DNA of 38,384 nt from Mesorhizobium sp. B2-7-1 (GTDB lineage: Bacteria; Pseudomonadota; Alphaproteobacteria; Rhizobiales; Rhizobiaceae). Position numbers and translations under genes: made by a program. Positions 1 through 8,166 of the stretch are shown here, piece by piece. The stretch is from contig NZ_VFUA01000062.1 of assembly GCF_006440735.1 (NCBI RefSeq), positions 1 to 38,384 on the forward strand, given 5' to 3'. The notes below the pieces were generated by a model. It was not told the origin of the DNA, did no database searches, and worked only from the letters and a program-made list of their open reading frames with translations. Positions within the stretch are counted from its first letter, which is position 1, and the number at the start of each line of letters is the position of its first letter.

Positions 1-84
1 GTGTAGGCGGTTTTCCGTCCGGAATTGCGTCAAAACAAAGAGATAGAGTGGTTCGCCGTTTCCGTGAAACGGTGAACCGCTCTA
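1..84. repeat. RIME-like intergenic repeat, copy 1
   Basis: Bases 44-62 and 66-84 form a 19-bp stem (17 Watson-Crick pairs and two G-T pairs) around a 3-base loop. A less structured tail at 1-43 includes the start 'gtgtaggcgg'. The reverse complement of the whole stretch matches 3221-3306 closely, so it is a dispersed repeat. The arm at 82-84 is also the TAG stop codon of fhs on the minus strand, so the hairpin sits right at the 3' end of that mRNA and could terminate or stabilise it. The element runs off the window's left edge. Confidence 0.85.
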
Positions 85-1761
85 GAACAGGCCTTCGATC
101 TGACCCAGCTCGTTGAGGAAGATCTTTTCCGAAGACGGCGACTTGGGAAGCCCCGGCATCGTCATGATCTCGCCGCAGATGATGACGACGAAGCCGGCGC
201 CGGCCGAGAGCCGGACCTCGCGGATCGGCACCGTATGGCCGGTCGGCGCGCCGCGCAGGTTCGGGTCGGTCGAGAAGGAATACTGGGTCTTGGCCATGCA
301 GACCGGCAGCTTGCCGTAGCCGGCTTCCTCCCAGGTCTTGAGCTGGTCGCGCACCGACTTGTCGGCGATGGCCTCGGAGCCGCGGTAGATGCGCTGGACG
401 ATGGTGTTGACCTTCTCGAACAGCGGCATCTCATCCGGATAGAGCGGCGCGAACTGCGAAGCGCCGGATTCGGCGAGCGCCACCACCTTGTTGGCGAGAT
501 CCTCGATGCCGGCCGAGCCCTGCGCCCAGTGTTTGCATAGGATCGCCTCCTCACCCATCGAGGCGACATAGTCCTTCATCGCCTGGATTTCGGCCTCGGT
601 GTCGGAATAGAAGTGGTTGATGGCAACCACCGCCGGCACGCCGAACTGGCGGATGTTCTCGATATGGCGGCCGAGATTGGCACAGCCCTTCTTGACCGCC
701 TCGATATTTTCCTTGCCCAGGTCTTCCTTCTTGACGCCGCCATTCATCTTCATGGCGCGCACCGTGGCGACGATGACCGCCGCGGCTGGCTTCAGCCCGG
801 CCTTGCGGCACTTGATGTCGAAGAATTTTTCCGCGCCCAGGTCGGCGCCGAAGCCGGCTTCGGTGACAACATAGTCGGCAAGCTTCAGTGCCGTCGTGGT
901 GGCGACGACCGAGTTGCAGCCATGCGCGATGTTGGCGAACGGGCCACCATGCACGAAGGCCGGGTTGTTCTCCAGCGTCTGCACCAGGTTGGGCTGGATG
1001 GCGTCTTTCAAAAGCACGGCCATGGCGCCGTCGGCCTTGAGGTCACGGGCATAGACCGGCGACTTGTCGCGGCGGTAGGCGACGATGATGTCGCCGAGGC
1101 GCTTCTCGAGATCCTTGAGGTCGGTGGCGAGGCACAGGATCGCCATCACTTCGGAAGCCACGGTGATGTCGAAGCCGGCTTCGCGCGGGAAGCCGTTGGC
1201 GACACCGCCCAGCGAGCAGATGATCTCGCGCAGCGCCCGGTCGTTCATGTCCATGACGCGGCGCCAGGCGACGCGGCGGGTATCGATGCCGAGCTCGTTG
1301 CCCCAGTAGATGTGGTTGTCGATCAGCGCCGAAAGCAGGTTGTGGGCGGTGGTGATGGCGTGGAAGTCACCGGTGAAGTGGAGGTTCATGTCGTCCATCG
1401 GCACAACCTGGGCGAGGCCACCGCCGGCGGCGCCGCCCTTCATGCCGAAATTCGGGCCGAGCGAGGCTTCGCGGATGCAGATGATCGCCTTCTTGCCGAT
1501 ACGGTTCAGGCCGTCGCCGAGACCGACCGTGGTGGTCGTCTTGCCTTCGCCGGCCGGGGTCGGGTTGATGGCGGTGACAAGGATCAGCTTGCCGTCCTTG
1601 TTGCCCTTCACCGACTTGATGAACTCGGCCGAGACCTTCGCCTTGTCGTGGCCATAGGGTAAGAGATGCTCGTTCGGGATGCCGATCTTGGCGCCGATCT
1701 CCTGGATCGGTTTCTTCTTGGCGGCGCGGGCGATCTCGATGTCGGACTTCACTTCGGCCAT
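82..1761 (-). CDS. fhs: Formate--tetrahydrofolate ligase
   Basis: Makes 10-formyl-tetrahydrofolate from formate, THF and ATP (EC 6.3.4.3), feeding one-carbon units to purine synthesis and the folate cycle in the cytoplasm. The 559-residue product has the family's usual length. A P-loop-like ATP site, TPAGEGKTTTT, is at residues 68-78, and the conserved C-terminal stretch GEIMTMPGLPKSP lies near the end. The ATG at 1761 is preceded on the minus strand by a good GAGGAAA ribosome binding site. The gene stands alone; the next gene upstream is 318 bases away. Its stop codon lies inside a hairpin repeat. No residue seems missing, and identification is secure. Confidence 0.98.
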   Translation of the reverse strand: MAEVKSDIEIARAAKKKPIQEIGAKIGIPNEHLLPYGHDKAKVSAEFIKSVKGNKDGKLILVTAINPTPAGEGKTTTTVGLGDGLNRIGKKAIICIREASLGPNFGMKGGAAGGGLAQVVPMDDMNLHFTGDFHAITTAHNLLSALIDNHIYWGNELGIDTRRVAWRRVMDMNDRALREIICSLGGVANGFPREAGFDITVASEVMAILCLATDLKDLEKRLGDIIVAYRRDKSPVYARDLKADGAMAVLLKDAIQPNLVQTLENNPAFVHGGPFANIAHGCNSVVATTTALKLADYVVTEAGFGADLGAEKFFDIKCRKAGLKPAAAVIVATVRAMKMNGGVKKEDLGKENIEAVKKGCANLGRHIENIRQFGVPAVVAINHFYSDTEAEIQAMKDYVASMGEEAILCKHWAQGSAGIEDLANKVVALAESGASQFAPLYPDEMPLFEKVNTIVQRIYRGSEAIADKSVRDQLKTWEEAGYGKLPVCMAKTQYSFSTDPNLRGAPTGHTVPIREVRLSAGAGFVVIICGEIMTMPGLPKSPSSEKIFLNELGQIEGLF

Positions 1762-2079
1762 GACGGCTTTCCTCTGGATTGGGCGGTGGAAGGGGCGGTT
1801 TTGATCATCTGTGCATGTTCGAAACGCCGCGCGGACGCAAGGGCAAGTTCTAACCCTGTCGCTGCCGCGGCGTCAACTTTCATGCAACTATGTTTCCTGC
1901 AAAGAAAGAATATTGCTGTTCCCGGCTCGACCCTGCTCGGGTCTTCGGCCCCGGTCGCTTGCGGCGTATAGAAGCCAGAGCGAAGACCGTTCCGCCGTCT
2001 CAAAACAGCCGCTGAATACGCGAAAAGCGACAGAAGCGACGGCGCAAATCCACCATCGCCGTGTCGACTCGAGGCGACG
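1762..2079. other. Intergenic region upstream of fhs
   Basis: This 318-base stretch holds the fhs leader and a possible promoter at 1848-1876. Short open frames cross it on both strands, but none shows family-like protein, a convincing ribosome binding site or hydrophobic pattern. I see no riboswitch that I recognise and no RNA gene. Part of it must also carry the 3' end of the upstream DUF2333 transcript. Confidence 0.5.
1848..1876 (-). promoter_or_regulatory. Candidate sigma-70 promoter of fhs
   Basis: On the minus strand there is a TTGACG hexamer (1876-1871), 17 bases, then TTAGAA (1853-1848). The spacing is ideal and the -35 is near consensus; the -10 is poor. This would give a leader of roughly 80 bases before the fhs ATG. 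It was found by eye only. Confidence 0.35.
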
Positions 2080-3204
2080 CTACTGCGTCAGAACGTTGCT
2101 GATCTCGACCATGTTGGAGCGCACCCTGAGAATATAGAAGCCCATCGTCGTCAGATGCGTCGGCAGGAGCCAGCCATCCTCGCGGCCATTGGCGATGATG
2201 AAGGGCTGGATGCGCAGCGCCGAGACGAATTGCGCGTCCATCGTGTCCCAAAGGCTCTGCAGGTGCTTTTCCTTGATCACGTCCTCGAAGTCGGCCTGAG
2301 CGCCCTTCATCAGGCCGTAATAGGCGTAGAGCTGGCCGTAGGCGAACCAGAAGCGGTCGTCGGCTCGGGTATCGAACCAGCCATTGTTGTGGTTTTCGGC
2401 GCGTTCCTTGAGGATGGCCGAGGTCGAGCCGATGTCCGAGGCGATGCGGTCGATATATTGCTTCAGGTTGTCGGCGCGGGCGTCGAAAGTCGCCTGGCAA
2501 GTGGCGAGGCGGGCGTTGAAGGAGCGCAGCTTGCGCACCGCGTCGCGATAGTAGCTTGGCGTCGGCGTCTTCGGGCCGAACGGGTTCAGGCCGAAATACC
2601 AGGTGTATTCGTCGAACTGCAGATTGCCGCGGGCATCCTGCAGGTCGGCGTCGATCTGCGATGTCGTGCGCACGCGGCCGAGATTGTCGGCAAGCTCGGT
2701 CGCGGTCCGCCGCACCGCCTGGTTGATGCCGCGCTGGAAGGAAGCCTTGTTGTCCATCCAGGGCGTGTCATCCCAGTTGATGCCGAACAAGCCGAGCTTG
2801 TAGAGGATCATCGACGAGATCCAGGCATTCTGGTTGACGTTGAAGTCGGTCAGGTCAGCCGCGACCTGCGCGATCGCCGAATTGCCGCAGGTCTTTGCCG
2901 TATCGGTGCCGGAGCCGGCAGACACCTGCTCGCCCGCCGAGACGTTGCGCTTCTCGAAGGTGTATTTGTCGGGATAGCTCGGATCGAAATTGTTCCACCA
3001 CTGCGTGGCGTAGAAGAAATTGGCGTAAAGGCCGATGAGCACGACAATGGCGAGCCCGACCACCGCCTTCAGGATCCAGCCGCGCTGGCCGTACCAGCGG
3101 CCGACCCACATGAACGGCCACAGGATGACGCCGATGAAGAAGCCGATGCCGCGGCCTATCCATTGGAAGATCTTGGTGAAGAAGTTCACGATCGGGTCGA
3201 GCAT
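2080..3204 (-). CDS. DUF2333 family membrane-anchored protein
   Basis: The 374-residue protein matches the uncharacterised DUF2333 family, found in proteobacteria. The N-terminus has an amphipathic/hydrophobic segment at about residues 22-35 and a clear membrane helix at about 46-65 (VVGLAIVVLIGLYANF). The rest is a large soluble, mostly helical domain with few cysteines, probably periplasmic because the residues before the helix are basic. It is the last of five minus-strand genes (coiled-coil, 382-residue protein, AAA+ ATPase, 432-residue protein, DUF2333). A 218-base gap full of repeats separates it from the gene upstream, so it could be co-transcribed or have its own promoter. Role unknown; a membrane anchor for the cluster is inference. 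Confidence 0.85.
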   Translation of the reverse strand: MLDPIVNFFTKIFQWIGRGIGFFIGVILWPFMWVGRWYGQRGWILKAVVGLAIVVLIGLYANFFYATQWWNNFDPSYPDKYTFEKRNVSAGEQVSAGSGTDTAKTCGNSAIAQVAADLTDFNVNQNAWISSMILYKLGLFGINWDDTPWMDNKASFQRGINQAVRRTATELADNLGRVRTTSQIDADLQDARGNLQFDEYTWYFGLNPFGPKTPTPSYYRDAVRKLRSFNARLATCQATFDARADNLKQYIDRIASDIGSTSAILKERAENHNNGWFDTRADDRFWFAYGQLYAYYGLMKGAQADFEDVIKEKHLQSLWDTMDAQFVSALRIQPFIIANGREDGWLLPTHLTTMGFYILRVRSNMVEISNVLTQ

Positions 3205-3220
3205 GGCTGTGGCACCCCCT

Positions 3221-3306
3221 TAGAGCAGTTCACCGTTTCAAGGGAAACGGCGATCTGCCCTAACCCTTTGTTTTGGCGCAATTCCCGGGCGGAAAACCGC
3301 CTACAC
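3221..3306. repeat. RIME-like intergenic repeat, copy 2
   Basis: This stretch is nearly the reverse complement of 1-84: it shares the arm reading roughly 'tagagc.gttcaccgtttc', the inner 'cctttgttttg.cgcaatt', and the end 'ggaaaaccgcctacac'. It lies just upstream of the DUF2333 gene, next to two further hairpins, making a mosaic of modules of the kind described in rhizobia as RIME elements. Confidence 0.85.
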
Positions 3307-3324
3307 GTTTCCTGGAATTGCTCT

Positions 3325-3361
3325 GATCAGGATGACGTTTCGTTGAAACGTCATCCTGATC
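3325..3361. repeat. Perfect 17-bp stem hairpin
   Basis: Bases 3325-3341 and 3345-3361 are perfect reverse complements around a GTT loop. A perfect stem of this length with a triloop would be very stable as RNA on either strand. It forms the middle module of the composite repeat between the DUF2333 gene and the gene upstream. No T-run follows it, so it need not terminate transcription. Confidence 0.9.
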
Positions 3362-3376
3362 CAACTCCTTGTTGGA

Positions 3377-3425
3377 GCATGATCTTCCTCCGAAACCGGT
3401 TCCCACTTTTCGGGATCATGCTCTA
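3377..3425. repeat. RIME1-like hairpin at a gene's stop codon
   Basis: GCATGATC (3377-3384) pairs with GATCATGC (3414-3421), and CCGAAA (3390-3395) pairs with TTTCGG (3408-3413). The inner sequence 'accggttcccacttttcgg' is characteristic of rhizobial RIME1 elements as I remember them. The last bases, ctcta, include the minus-strand TAG stop of the 432-residue gene (3425-3423). Confidence 0.85.
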
Positions 3426-4721
3426 GTCAGTCAGGCCGTAAAGGCGCGCGCGGAACGCCGCCTTGTCCTTCAGATATGTGGTTTTGAGAACGTCCACAAC
3501 ATGGCTTCGCCAGGCGTCGCTGAAGCCGCCATAGTCCTTGTAGAAGCCGGGCTTGTTGAAGACGTAACGCGAAACGAAATCCTGCGGCACGAAATCCGAG
3601 ATCAGCTGGTTGGTCAGCCAGGCGTCGGGATGATCCGGCTTGGCGCGCACGACCAGGAAGCGCTGGCGGGGCGGTACGTCCTCGATCTTGAGATGGCCGA
3701 ATTGGGCGATCTCGCGCTTGGCGGCGTTGAGGAAGGGAAAGTTCCCGTCCTGGGCGATCAGGTCGGCATGTCCGTGGATCCAGGTCTGCAGCCAGACCTT
3801 GTCGACATCGGTCAAATTGCGATTGGGTTCGGCGTCGCGGATCAGCGCCCGCACCACCATCTCGGCGCGGTGCTCGAGATAGCCGGAAGCCTCGATCCAG
3901 GAGGCGCGCGGCAGGTCGAGGCGGCCGGTGGCGGCGAGGAAGCGGAACACCTTGTCGGCGTCGTTGATCGATAGGTAACTCACCTGCCAGGGGCGCGAAC
4001 GGCGGAAGCCGGGGGCGGCCGGGTCGCTGATCACCGTCGTCATGTCGGGGTCGACGAAGACGTAGAGGCCGCCGAAATGGCTGGTCCAATAGGCGTTGTG
4101 GCGGAAAATCACCTGGTCGGGCACCAGCGCGTTCTCACGGATGTCGCCGCAGACCTTGGCAAGATCGACCATGCGCTCGAGCATGGCGTTGTCGCGCCAG
4201 GCGTCGGGCTCCTGCTTCAGCCGGTCGACCAGCTTGCCGAGCTCGGCCGCCTTGCCGAGCACATCCTCGGCCGACAGCACCTTGAACTCGACCTGGTTGA
4301 TCGACAGCAGGTCCTCGATGTCGTTGACCTTGGGCACCTGGTCCTCGATCTCGCCGTAGATCACGTCCTTGATGGTCAGCGCATCGATGGCACGCTGGTT
4401 CCTGGACATGAACTCGAACATCAGCTGCGAGGTGTTGGAGAAGGCCGTGTGCACCACCGGCAGGTCGATCTGCGACGGCGTCAGGATGATGAAGCGGCGG
4501 TTGACCTCGTTGGGATCGAGATAGTCGTAATCGCCGCACGCCTCGGCGATCTCGGGCGAGAAGCCGGTGCGGTCGATCTGGAAGGTCGCAAGCTTGGTTG
4601 GCTCCAGGCTGAAGGCGGCAAGCGCCTTGTTGTAACGCTGGATGAGATGCGGCTCGTCAATGGTGAGCAGCCTGCCGTAGATCAGGTCATTGTCGCGCAG
4701 GAGATCGGTTTTTTTCTTCAC
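3423..4721 (-). CDS. Uncharacterised 432-residue protein (possibly DUF6638)
   Basis: A soluble-looking protein with no signal peptide, membrane helix or catalytic motif that I can recognise. It resembles the uncharacterised rhizobial family I remember as DUF6638; that name is unverified. The start is a GTG (4721-4719). On the minus strand GGAGAAGG at 4733-4726 is the only good ribosome binding site, and it lies inside a repeat element. The sequence is acidic, with aromatic-rich patches such as YWTSHFGGLYVFVD mid-protein and a run of W/D/Y residues near the C-terminus. It is the fourth gene of the five-gene cluster, 225 bases downstream of the AAA+ ATPase gene. A function linked to that ATPase is inferred from position only. 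Confidence 0.85.
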   Translation of the reverse strand: MKKKTDLLRDNDLIYGRLLTIDEPHLIQRYNKALAAFSLEPTKLATFQIDRTGFSPEIAEACGDYDYLDPNEVNRRFIILTPSQIDLPVVHTAFSNTSQLMFEFMSRNQRAIDALTIKDVIYGEIEDQVPKVNDIEDLLSINQVEFKVLSAEDVLGKAAELGKLVDRLKQEPDAWRDNAMLERMVDLAKVCGDIRENALVPDQVIFRHNAYWTSHFGGLYVFVDPDMTTVISDPAAPGFRRSRPWQVSYLSINDADKVFRFLAATGRLDLPRASWIEASGYLEHRAEMVVRALIRDAEPNRNLTDVDKVWLQTWIHGHADLIAQDGNFPFLNAAKREIAQFGHLKIEDVPPRQRFLVVRAKPDHPDAWLTNQLISDFVPQDFVSRYVFNKPGFYKDYGGFSDAWRSHVVDVLKTTYLKDKAAFRARLYGLTD

Positions 4722-4725
4722 CTAT

Positions 4726-4931
4726 CCTTCTCCACGTGAACAGGCAGAAGGTGCCCGAAGGGCGGATGAGGGGCGGCGCCGCCTTCCCTTCTCGCCTTGT
4801 GGGAGAAGGTGGATCGGCGCGACAGCGCCGAGACGGATGAGGGGTGTTCCAGCGGAGCGAGACGCTGGTGTTCCCTGGAGCACCCCTCATCCGTCGCCTT
4901 CGGCGACACCTTCTCCCACAAGGGGAGAAGG
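4726..4931. repeat. Long palindromic intergenic repeat, copy A
   Basis: A long imperfect inverted repeat: the arm from 4786 (cccttctcgccttgtgggag) pairs with the arm ending at 4931 (ctcccacaaggggagaagg), and inner arms around gacggatgaggggtg pair with cacccctcatccgtc. Small GC hairpins (ggcgcgacagcgcc; gccttcggcga) sit in the arms. A shorter partial unit at 4726-4775 starts with ccttctcc. The same element occurs at 28593-28740 in the opposite orientation. It fills the gap between the AAA+ ATPase gene and the 432-residue gene within a co-directional cluster. Confidence 0.9.
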
Positions 4932-4946
4932 TGGCGTTGGCGCGCT

Positions 4947-6857
4947 TCAAGCATTCCACGCCCCCTTCTTCTTCAATTCCTCCATTTCCCGCGCTGCTCT
5001 CTCACGCAGCCGGGCGTCGCGCAGCATCTTCTCGACAGCCGCGTCGTCGGACTTGTCGGAATAGCGGAACTCTGAATCGGCGTAGCGGTTGATCTCCTGC
5101 ATGACCATGTCCATCGAGAACGGCCCGCGCAGTTCCTCGATCATCGCCTTCTTGTCATCGTAGCTCTTGTGCATGAAGGCTTCCGGCTTCTCGAACCACT
5201 CGTCGGGCAGCTCGATGTCCATGGCACGCATTTTTATCGCGTCGGTGACGTTCTTGATGGCGCGGCCGGTGAAGCGCGGCTCGACGTCCTTGATCATGTG
5301 CAAATAGGTGCCGATATCGGCCATGGTCTTGGGCGCGCCATTCTCCTTCATGTAGCGCTCATAGACCTTCATCAGCCCGTCCTCCTGGGGCTTCTCGTGC
5401 TCTTCGTAAGCCTCGCTCACCGCACGCTGGATCTCCTGCGCGGCATAGAGCTCGTGCTTGCCCAATGGGATCTCGTGGTTCTTGCCGGCAAGCAGCACGA
5501 AGATGTCGATGTAGTCGTCGCGGGTCTGCGGACCGTCGACCAGCCAGCGGGCCCCGGCGCGCTGGCGAAGTGCGTCGTCGACGTTCTCGGGATAGTTGGA
5601 GAACATGCCGAAGGAGCAGTTGCCGCGCACGACCGTCGAGGCGCCGGCGAAGGCGTCCATCAGCACACCGGTGATCTCCTGCTGGCCGGCGGAAGCGCGG
5701 TCGTCGGAACGGCGCGCCGCGACCTGGTCGATGTCGTCGATGGTGCCGAAGCCGATGACGCGCGGATTGAGCACGTTGTTGATGAACTGGCGGCAGTTCT
5801 GGCCGGACTTGCCCTGGTAGGACGAGATCTGGTCGACGCCGAAATTCTCGTACGCAAAGGGGTAGGAGGCGACCTGGCAGTAGCCGTTGACGAGGCCGGC
5901 GATCATCTGGATCAGCGTCGTCTTGCCGGTGCCCGGCGCGCCGTCGCCGATGAAGGTGAAGAGGAAGCCGCCGAGCTCGACGAAAGGGTTCAGCTCGCGC
6001 TCGAAGTCGTAGGCCATCAGCATCTTGGCGAGCCTGACCGACTGGAATTTGGCGATGTGGTTGCCGACGACCTCTTCCGGCTTCTTGAAGGTCATCACCA
6101 GCGGCTTGGAACGCTTGCCGGGCGCAACGTCGAAGCCGTCGAGGGTGAAGTCGTCGACATCGATGCGGATATGGGCGTTCTCGAACGGGCCGATGCCGTC
6201 GAAGCGGCCTTTTCGCGCCAAAAGCCCGTCGATCGCGACGCGGGCAAAGGCGCGGGCACGCGTCGTCAGATCGGAATCGTCTTTCGAGCCGGCGATCGCT
6301 TTGTCGAGGCCGGCGACGATCGACTTCACCGCGTCCTGCGGCGTGTCGAACAGGAAGTCGGGTTCGGGGCTATCGTTCGGCGCCTCGCCGTCGCTGTCGA
6401 TCAGCTGGAACAGGTAGGAGGCGAAACTGAAGGCCGAAACGTAAGCAGAGGCCGACAGAAGCTTCTTGAAGGTCGCCGCCTCGTCGCCTTCCAACGGCGC
6501 ACGCGCGTTTTTCGCCTGCAGGCTTTCGAGGTCGGAGCCCTCGGCGAAGACACCCGCTATGGCGAGCGCGATCGCCAGGCCGCGCCGGACGCGGTAGAGC
6601 AGCGTGTGCTGCGGGATGCTCATCAACTGGTCGTCGGGGTGGATGGCCGCGACCGTCTTCGAAAGCTCGACCTCGCGCGTGCGGCGCACCGAGCCGACCG
6701 ACACGGTCGAGACGAAGCGGCGGTTGGTGCCGGCGAGCGCGGTGCCAGATTCGCGGGACGGATCCTCCAGCACGACGATGCGGGTGATGAAGCTCTGCGC
6801 GGTCGCGCGGTGCTTTTCGATTGCAGCTTCCGAGATCGTTGTCAGGCCGGTGTCCAT
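4947..6857 (-). CDS. AAA+ family ATPase, 636 residues
   Basis: One AAA+ module lies in the middle of the protein. Walker A is GAPGTGKTT at residues 306-314 (K312). Walker B is at about 367-377 and reads IDDID, so Asp375 takes the place of the usual catalytic Glu. A sensor-1-like Asn is at 421 (FSN), and arginines at 431-437 (RQRAGAR) resemble the arginine-finger region of classic AAA proteins. The first 280 residues are a separate domain without known motifs; the last 150 are charged and helical and end in a Glu/Arg/Lys-rich tail. There is no membrane segment. ATG at 6857 has GGAG eight bases upstream. Only 24 bases separate it from the upstream 382-residue gene, which suggests translational coupling. 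Probably a remodelling machine acting with its neighbours; substrate unknown. Confidence 0.9.
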   Translation of the reverse strand: MDTGLTTISEAAIEKHRATAQSFITRIVVLEDPSRESGTALAGTNRRFVSTVSVGSVRRTREVELSKTVAAIHPDDQLMSIPQHTLLYRVRRGLAIALAIAGVFAEGSDLESLQAKNARAPLEGDEAATFKKLLSASAYVSAFSFASYLFQLIDSDGEAPNDSPEPDFLFDTPQDAVKSIVAGLDKAIAGSKDDSDLTTRARAFARVAIDGLLARKGRFDGIGPFENAHIRIDVDDFTLDGFDVAPGKRSKPLVMTFKKPEEVVGNHIAKFQSVRLAKMLMAYDFERELNPFVELGGFLFTFIGDGAPGTGKTTLIQMIAGLVNGYCQVASYPFAYENFGVDQISSYQGKSGQNCRQFINNVLNPRVIGFGTIDDIDQVAARRSDDRASAGQQEITGVLMDAFAGASTVVRGNCSFGMFSNYPENVDDALRQRAGARWLVDGPQTRDDYIDIFVLLAGKNHEIPLGKHELYAAQEIQRAVSEAYEEHEKPQEDGLMKVYERYMKENGAPKTMADIGTYLHMIKDVEPRFTGRAIKNVTDAIKMRAMDIELPDEWFEKPEAFMHKSYDDKKAMIEELRGPFSMDMVMQEINRYADSEFRYSDKSDDAAVEKMLRDARLRERAAREMEELKKKGAWNA

Positions 6858-6881
6858 GAAGGATGCTCCGCGGTTTGACGG

Positions 6882-8030
6882 TCAGACGTCGCTGATGACC
6901 TGTCCGTTGGACAGGATGTGGACCTTGTAGCCGGAAAAGATCTTCTGCGCCTCGCCCGCGGCGTAGAGCGCCTGGTAGGCCTCGTGCGGGATCAGCGCGT
7001 GGTTCTCGTAGCTCGACACGCCCTGGCGCGCTGCTTCGAGATCGTCGGTGTTGATGAAGAATTCCTGCGTCGTCTTCTCGCTGGAGAAGAGCCCCTTGCG
7101 GCCGGGCTTCTCGCTCTTGGAAAAGACCTCCTGGATGGTCCAGGTGAGCAGCCAGGCATTCTCGGGCTTGCGTACCTTGGCCAGCACCTCGGTCACGGTC
7201 GAATTGTTGTCGGTGATGCCGGCCGAATAGAAAGGCCCCAGCACCACGCGCCGTAACTGCTTGGGGTGCAACGGCTCGAAATCCTTGTCGAGATTGACCG
7301 CGATCGTCGCCGGCGAGAGCGTATAGGCCGAATTCTTCTCGGTGAAATCGTCGAAGCGATGGGCAAGCTCGGGGTTGAGCAGGCCGTCGACGGGAAGCGG
7401 AATGTCGACGCGTTCATTCAGCTTGCCGGTGCTGTTGTCGACAAGCTGGCGCACCATGCTGTCCGAGGAATCCTCCACCGTCACCATGTAGATCAGCGGC
7501 AGGTTTGCGCTGCCGTCGAACGTCGCCCAGTGGACGAGATAATAGGGCCGCATGGTCTTCGGGTTGACCGAGACCTTGGCCGTCTGCGCCAGGGTGAAGG
7601 GGCCGAAGGTCGCCTCGCTCTTGACGTCCTCCAGATAGAGCCGCTCGGCCATCGACTTCTGCAGCGCCTCGGGAAACTCCTTGTGGCGCAGGATGAAGTC
7701 GGCCATCTCCTCGCGCAGCTCGCCGGCCAACGGGATGTTGGCAAGGCGGGCATCGGCCTGCTGGCGGTCGTTTTCCAGTTCGAGCAGGTTCTGGAACACG
7801 GGATAGCCGCTGTCGGCGCGCGAGATGCGGAAAGTGTCCATGAAGCCCAACCGGTTGCGCCAGCAGGCAAAGGACTTGTCCAGCCGCGCGATATACTCCG
7901 CGACGATCTTGGCGACGATGCCGTGCCGGTAAAGCGGCGAGCGGTCGTCGCGCATGAACACTTCCAGCCCGCTCAGCGCCGCCGTGATGGCGGAGAAATA
8001 GCGTGCCGCCGCGTCGTTTTCAGGTGTCAT
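6882..8030 (-). CDS. Uncharacterised 382-residue protein in AAA+ cluster
   Basis: I do not recognise this family. The product has no signal peptide or membrane helix. The N-terminal half is helical, the C-terminal half looks mixed alpha/beta with many aromatic and charged residues, and the last residues (YKVHILSNGQVISD) look like a beta strand. It is rich in Asn, Asp and Glu and has a KSEKPGRKGLFSSEK linker about residue 300. ATG at 8030 has only a weak ribosome binding site. It is followed after 24 bases by the AAA+ ATPase gene, and 136 bases of repeat separate it from the coiled-coil gene upstream. The tight spacing to the ATPase suggests an adaptor or partner; that is inference. Confidence 0.85.
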   Translation of the reverse strand: MTPENDAAARYFSAITAALSGLEVFMRDDRSPLYRHGIVAKIVAEYIARLDKSFACWRNRLGFMDTFRISRADSGYPVFQNLLELENDRQQADARLANIPLAGELREEMADFILRHKEFPEALQKSMAERLYLEDVKSEATFGPFTLAQTAKVSVNPKTMRPYYLVHWATFDGSANLPLIYMVTVEDSSDSMVRQLVDNSTGKLNERVDIPLPVDGLLNPELAHRFDDFTEKNSAYTLSPATIAVNLDKDFEPLHPKQLRRVVLGPFYSAGITDNNSTVTEVLAKVRKPENAWLLTWTIQEVFSKSEKPGRKGLFSSEKTTQEFFINTDDLEAARQGVSSYENHALIPHEAYQALYAAGEAQKIFSGYKVHILSNGQVISDV

Positions 8031-8064
8031 GTGGCTGCCGTGGAAATGAAGTCAGCGGCACCGC

Positions 8065-8106
8065 CCGAGCAGATATTCGTGGGATGCCCCACGAATATCT
8101 GCTTGG
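8065..8106. repeat. Perfect 16-bp stem hairpin
   Basis: AGCAGATATTCGTGGG (8068-8083) is the exact reverse complement of 8088-8103, with loop ATGC. Three more pairs, one of them G-T, can extend the stem to 8065-8106. It lies 35 bases upstream of the 382-residue gene's ATG on the minus strand, so it would be in the mRNA leader or intercistronic space of the cluster. Confidence 0.9.
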
Positions 8107-8121
8107 ATCCCTTTGCTTTTC

Positions 8122-8166
8122 GCAGGTTCTGACCGCAAAACCGTGGGACACTTTTGCGGAACCTGC
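8122..8166. repeat. RIME1-like hairpin abutting a stop codon
   Basis: GCAGGTT (8122-8128) pairs with AACCTGC (8160-8166), and CCGCAAAA (8133-8140) pairs with TTTTGCGG (8152-8159). The 11-base loop, ccgtgggacac, is shaped like that of the element at 3377-3421. It ends one base before the TAA stop of the coiled-coil gene (8169-8167 on the minus strand). Confidence 0.85.

Noticed and set aside
613..1662. Plus-strand frame of 349 codons opposite fhs
   Set aside because: Antisense to fhs, which is certain from its motifs.
5169..6878. Plus-strand frame of 569 codons opposite the AAA+ ATPase
   Set aside because: Antisense shadow with Asp/Val/Gly-rich composition and no domain.
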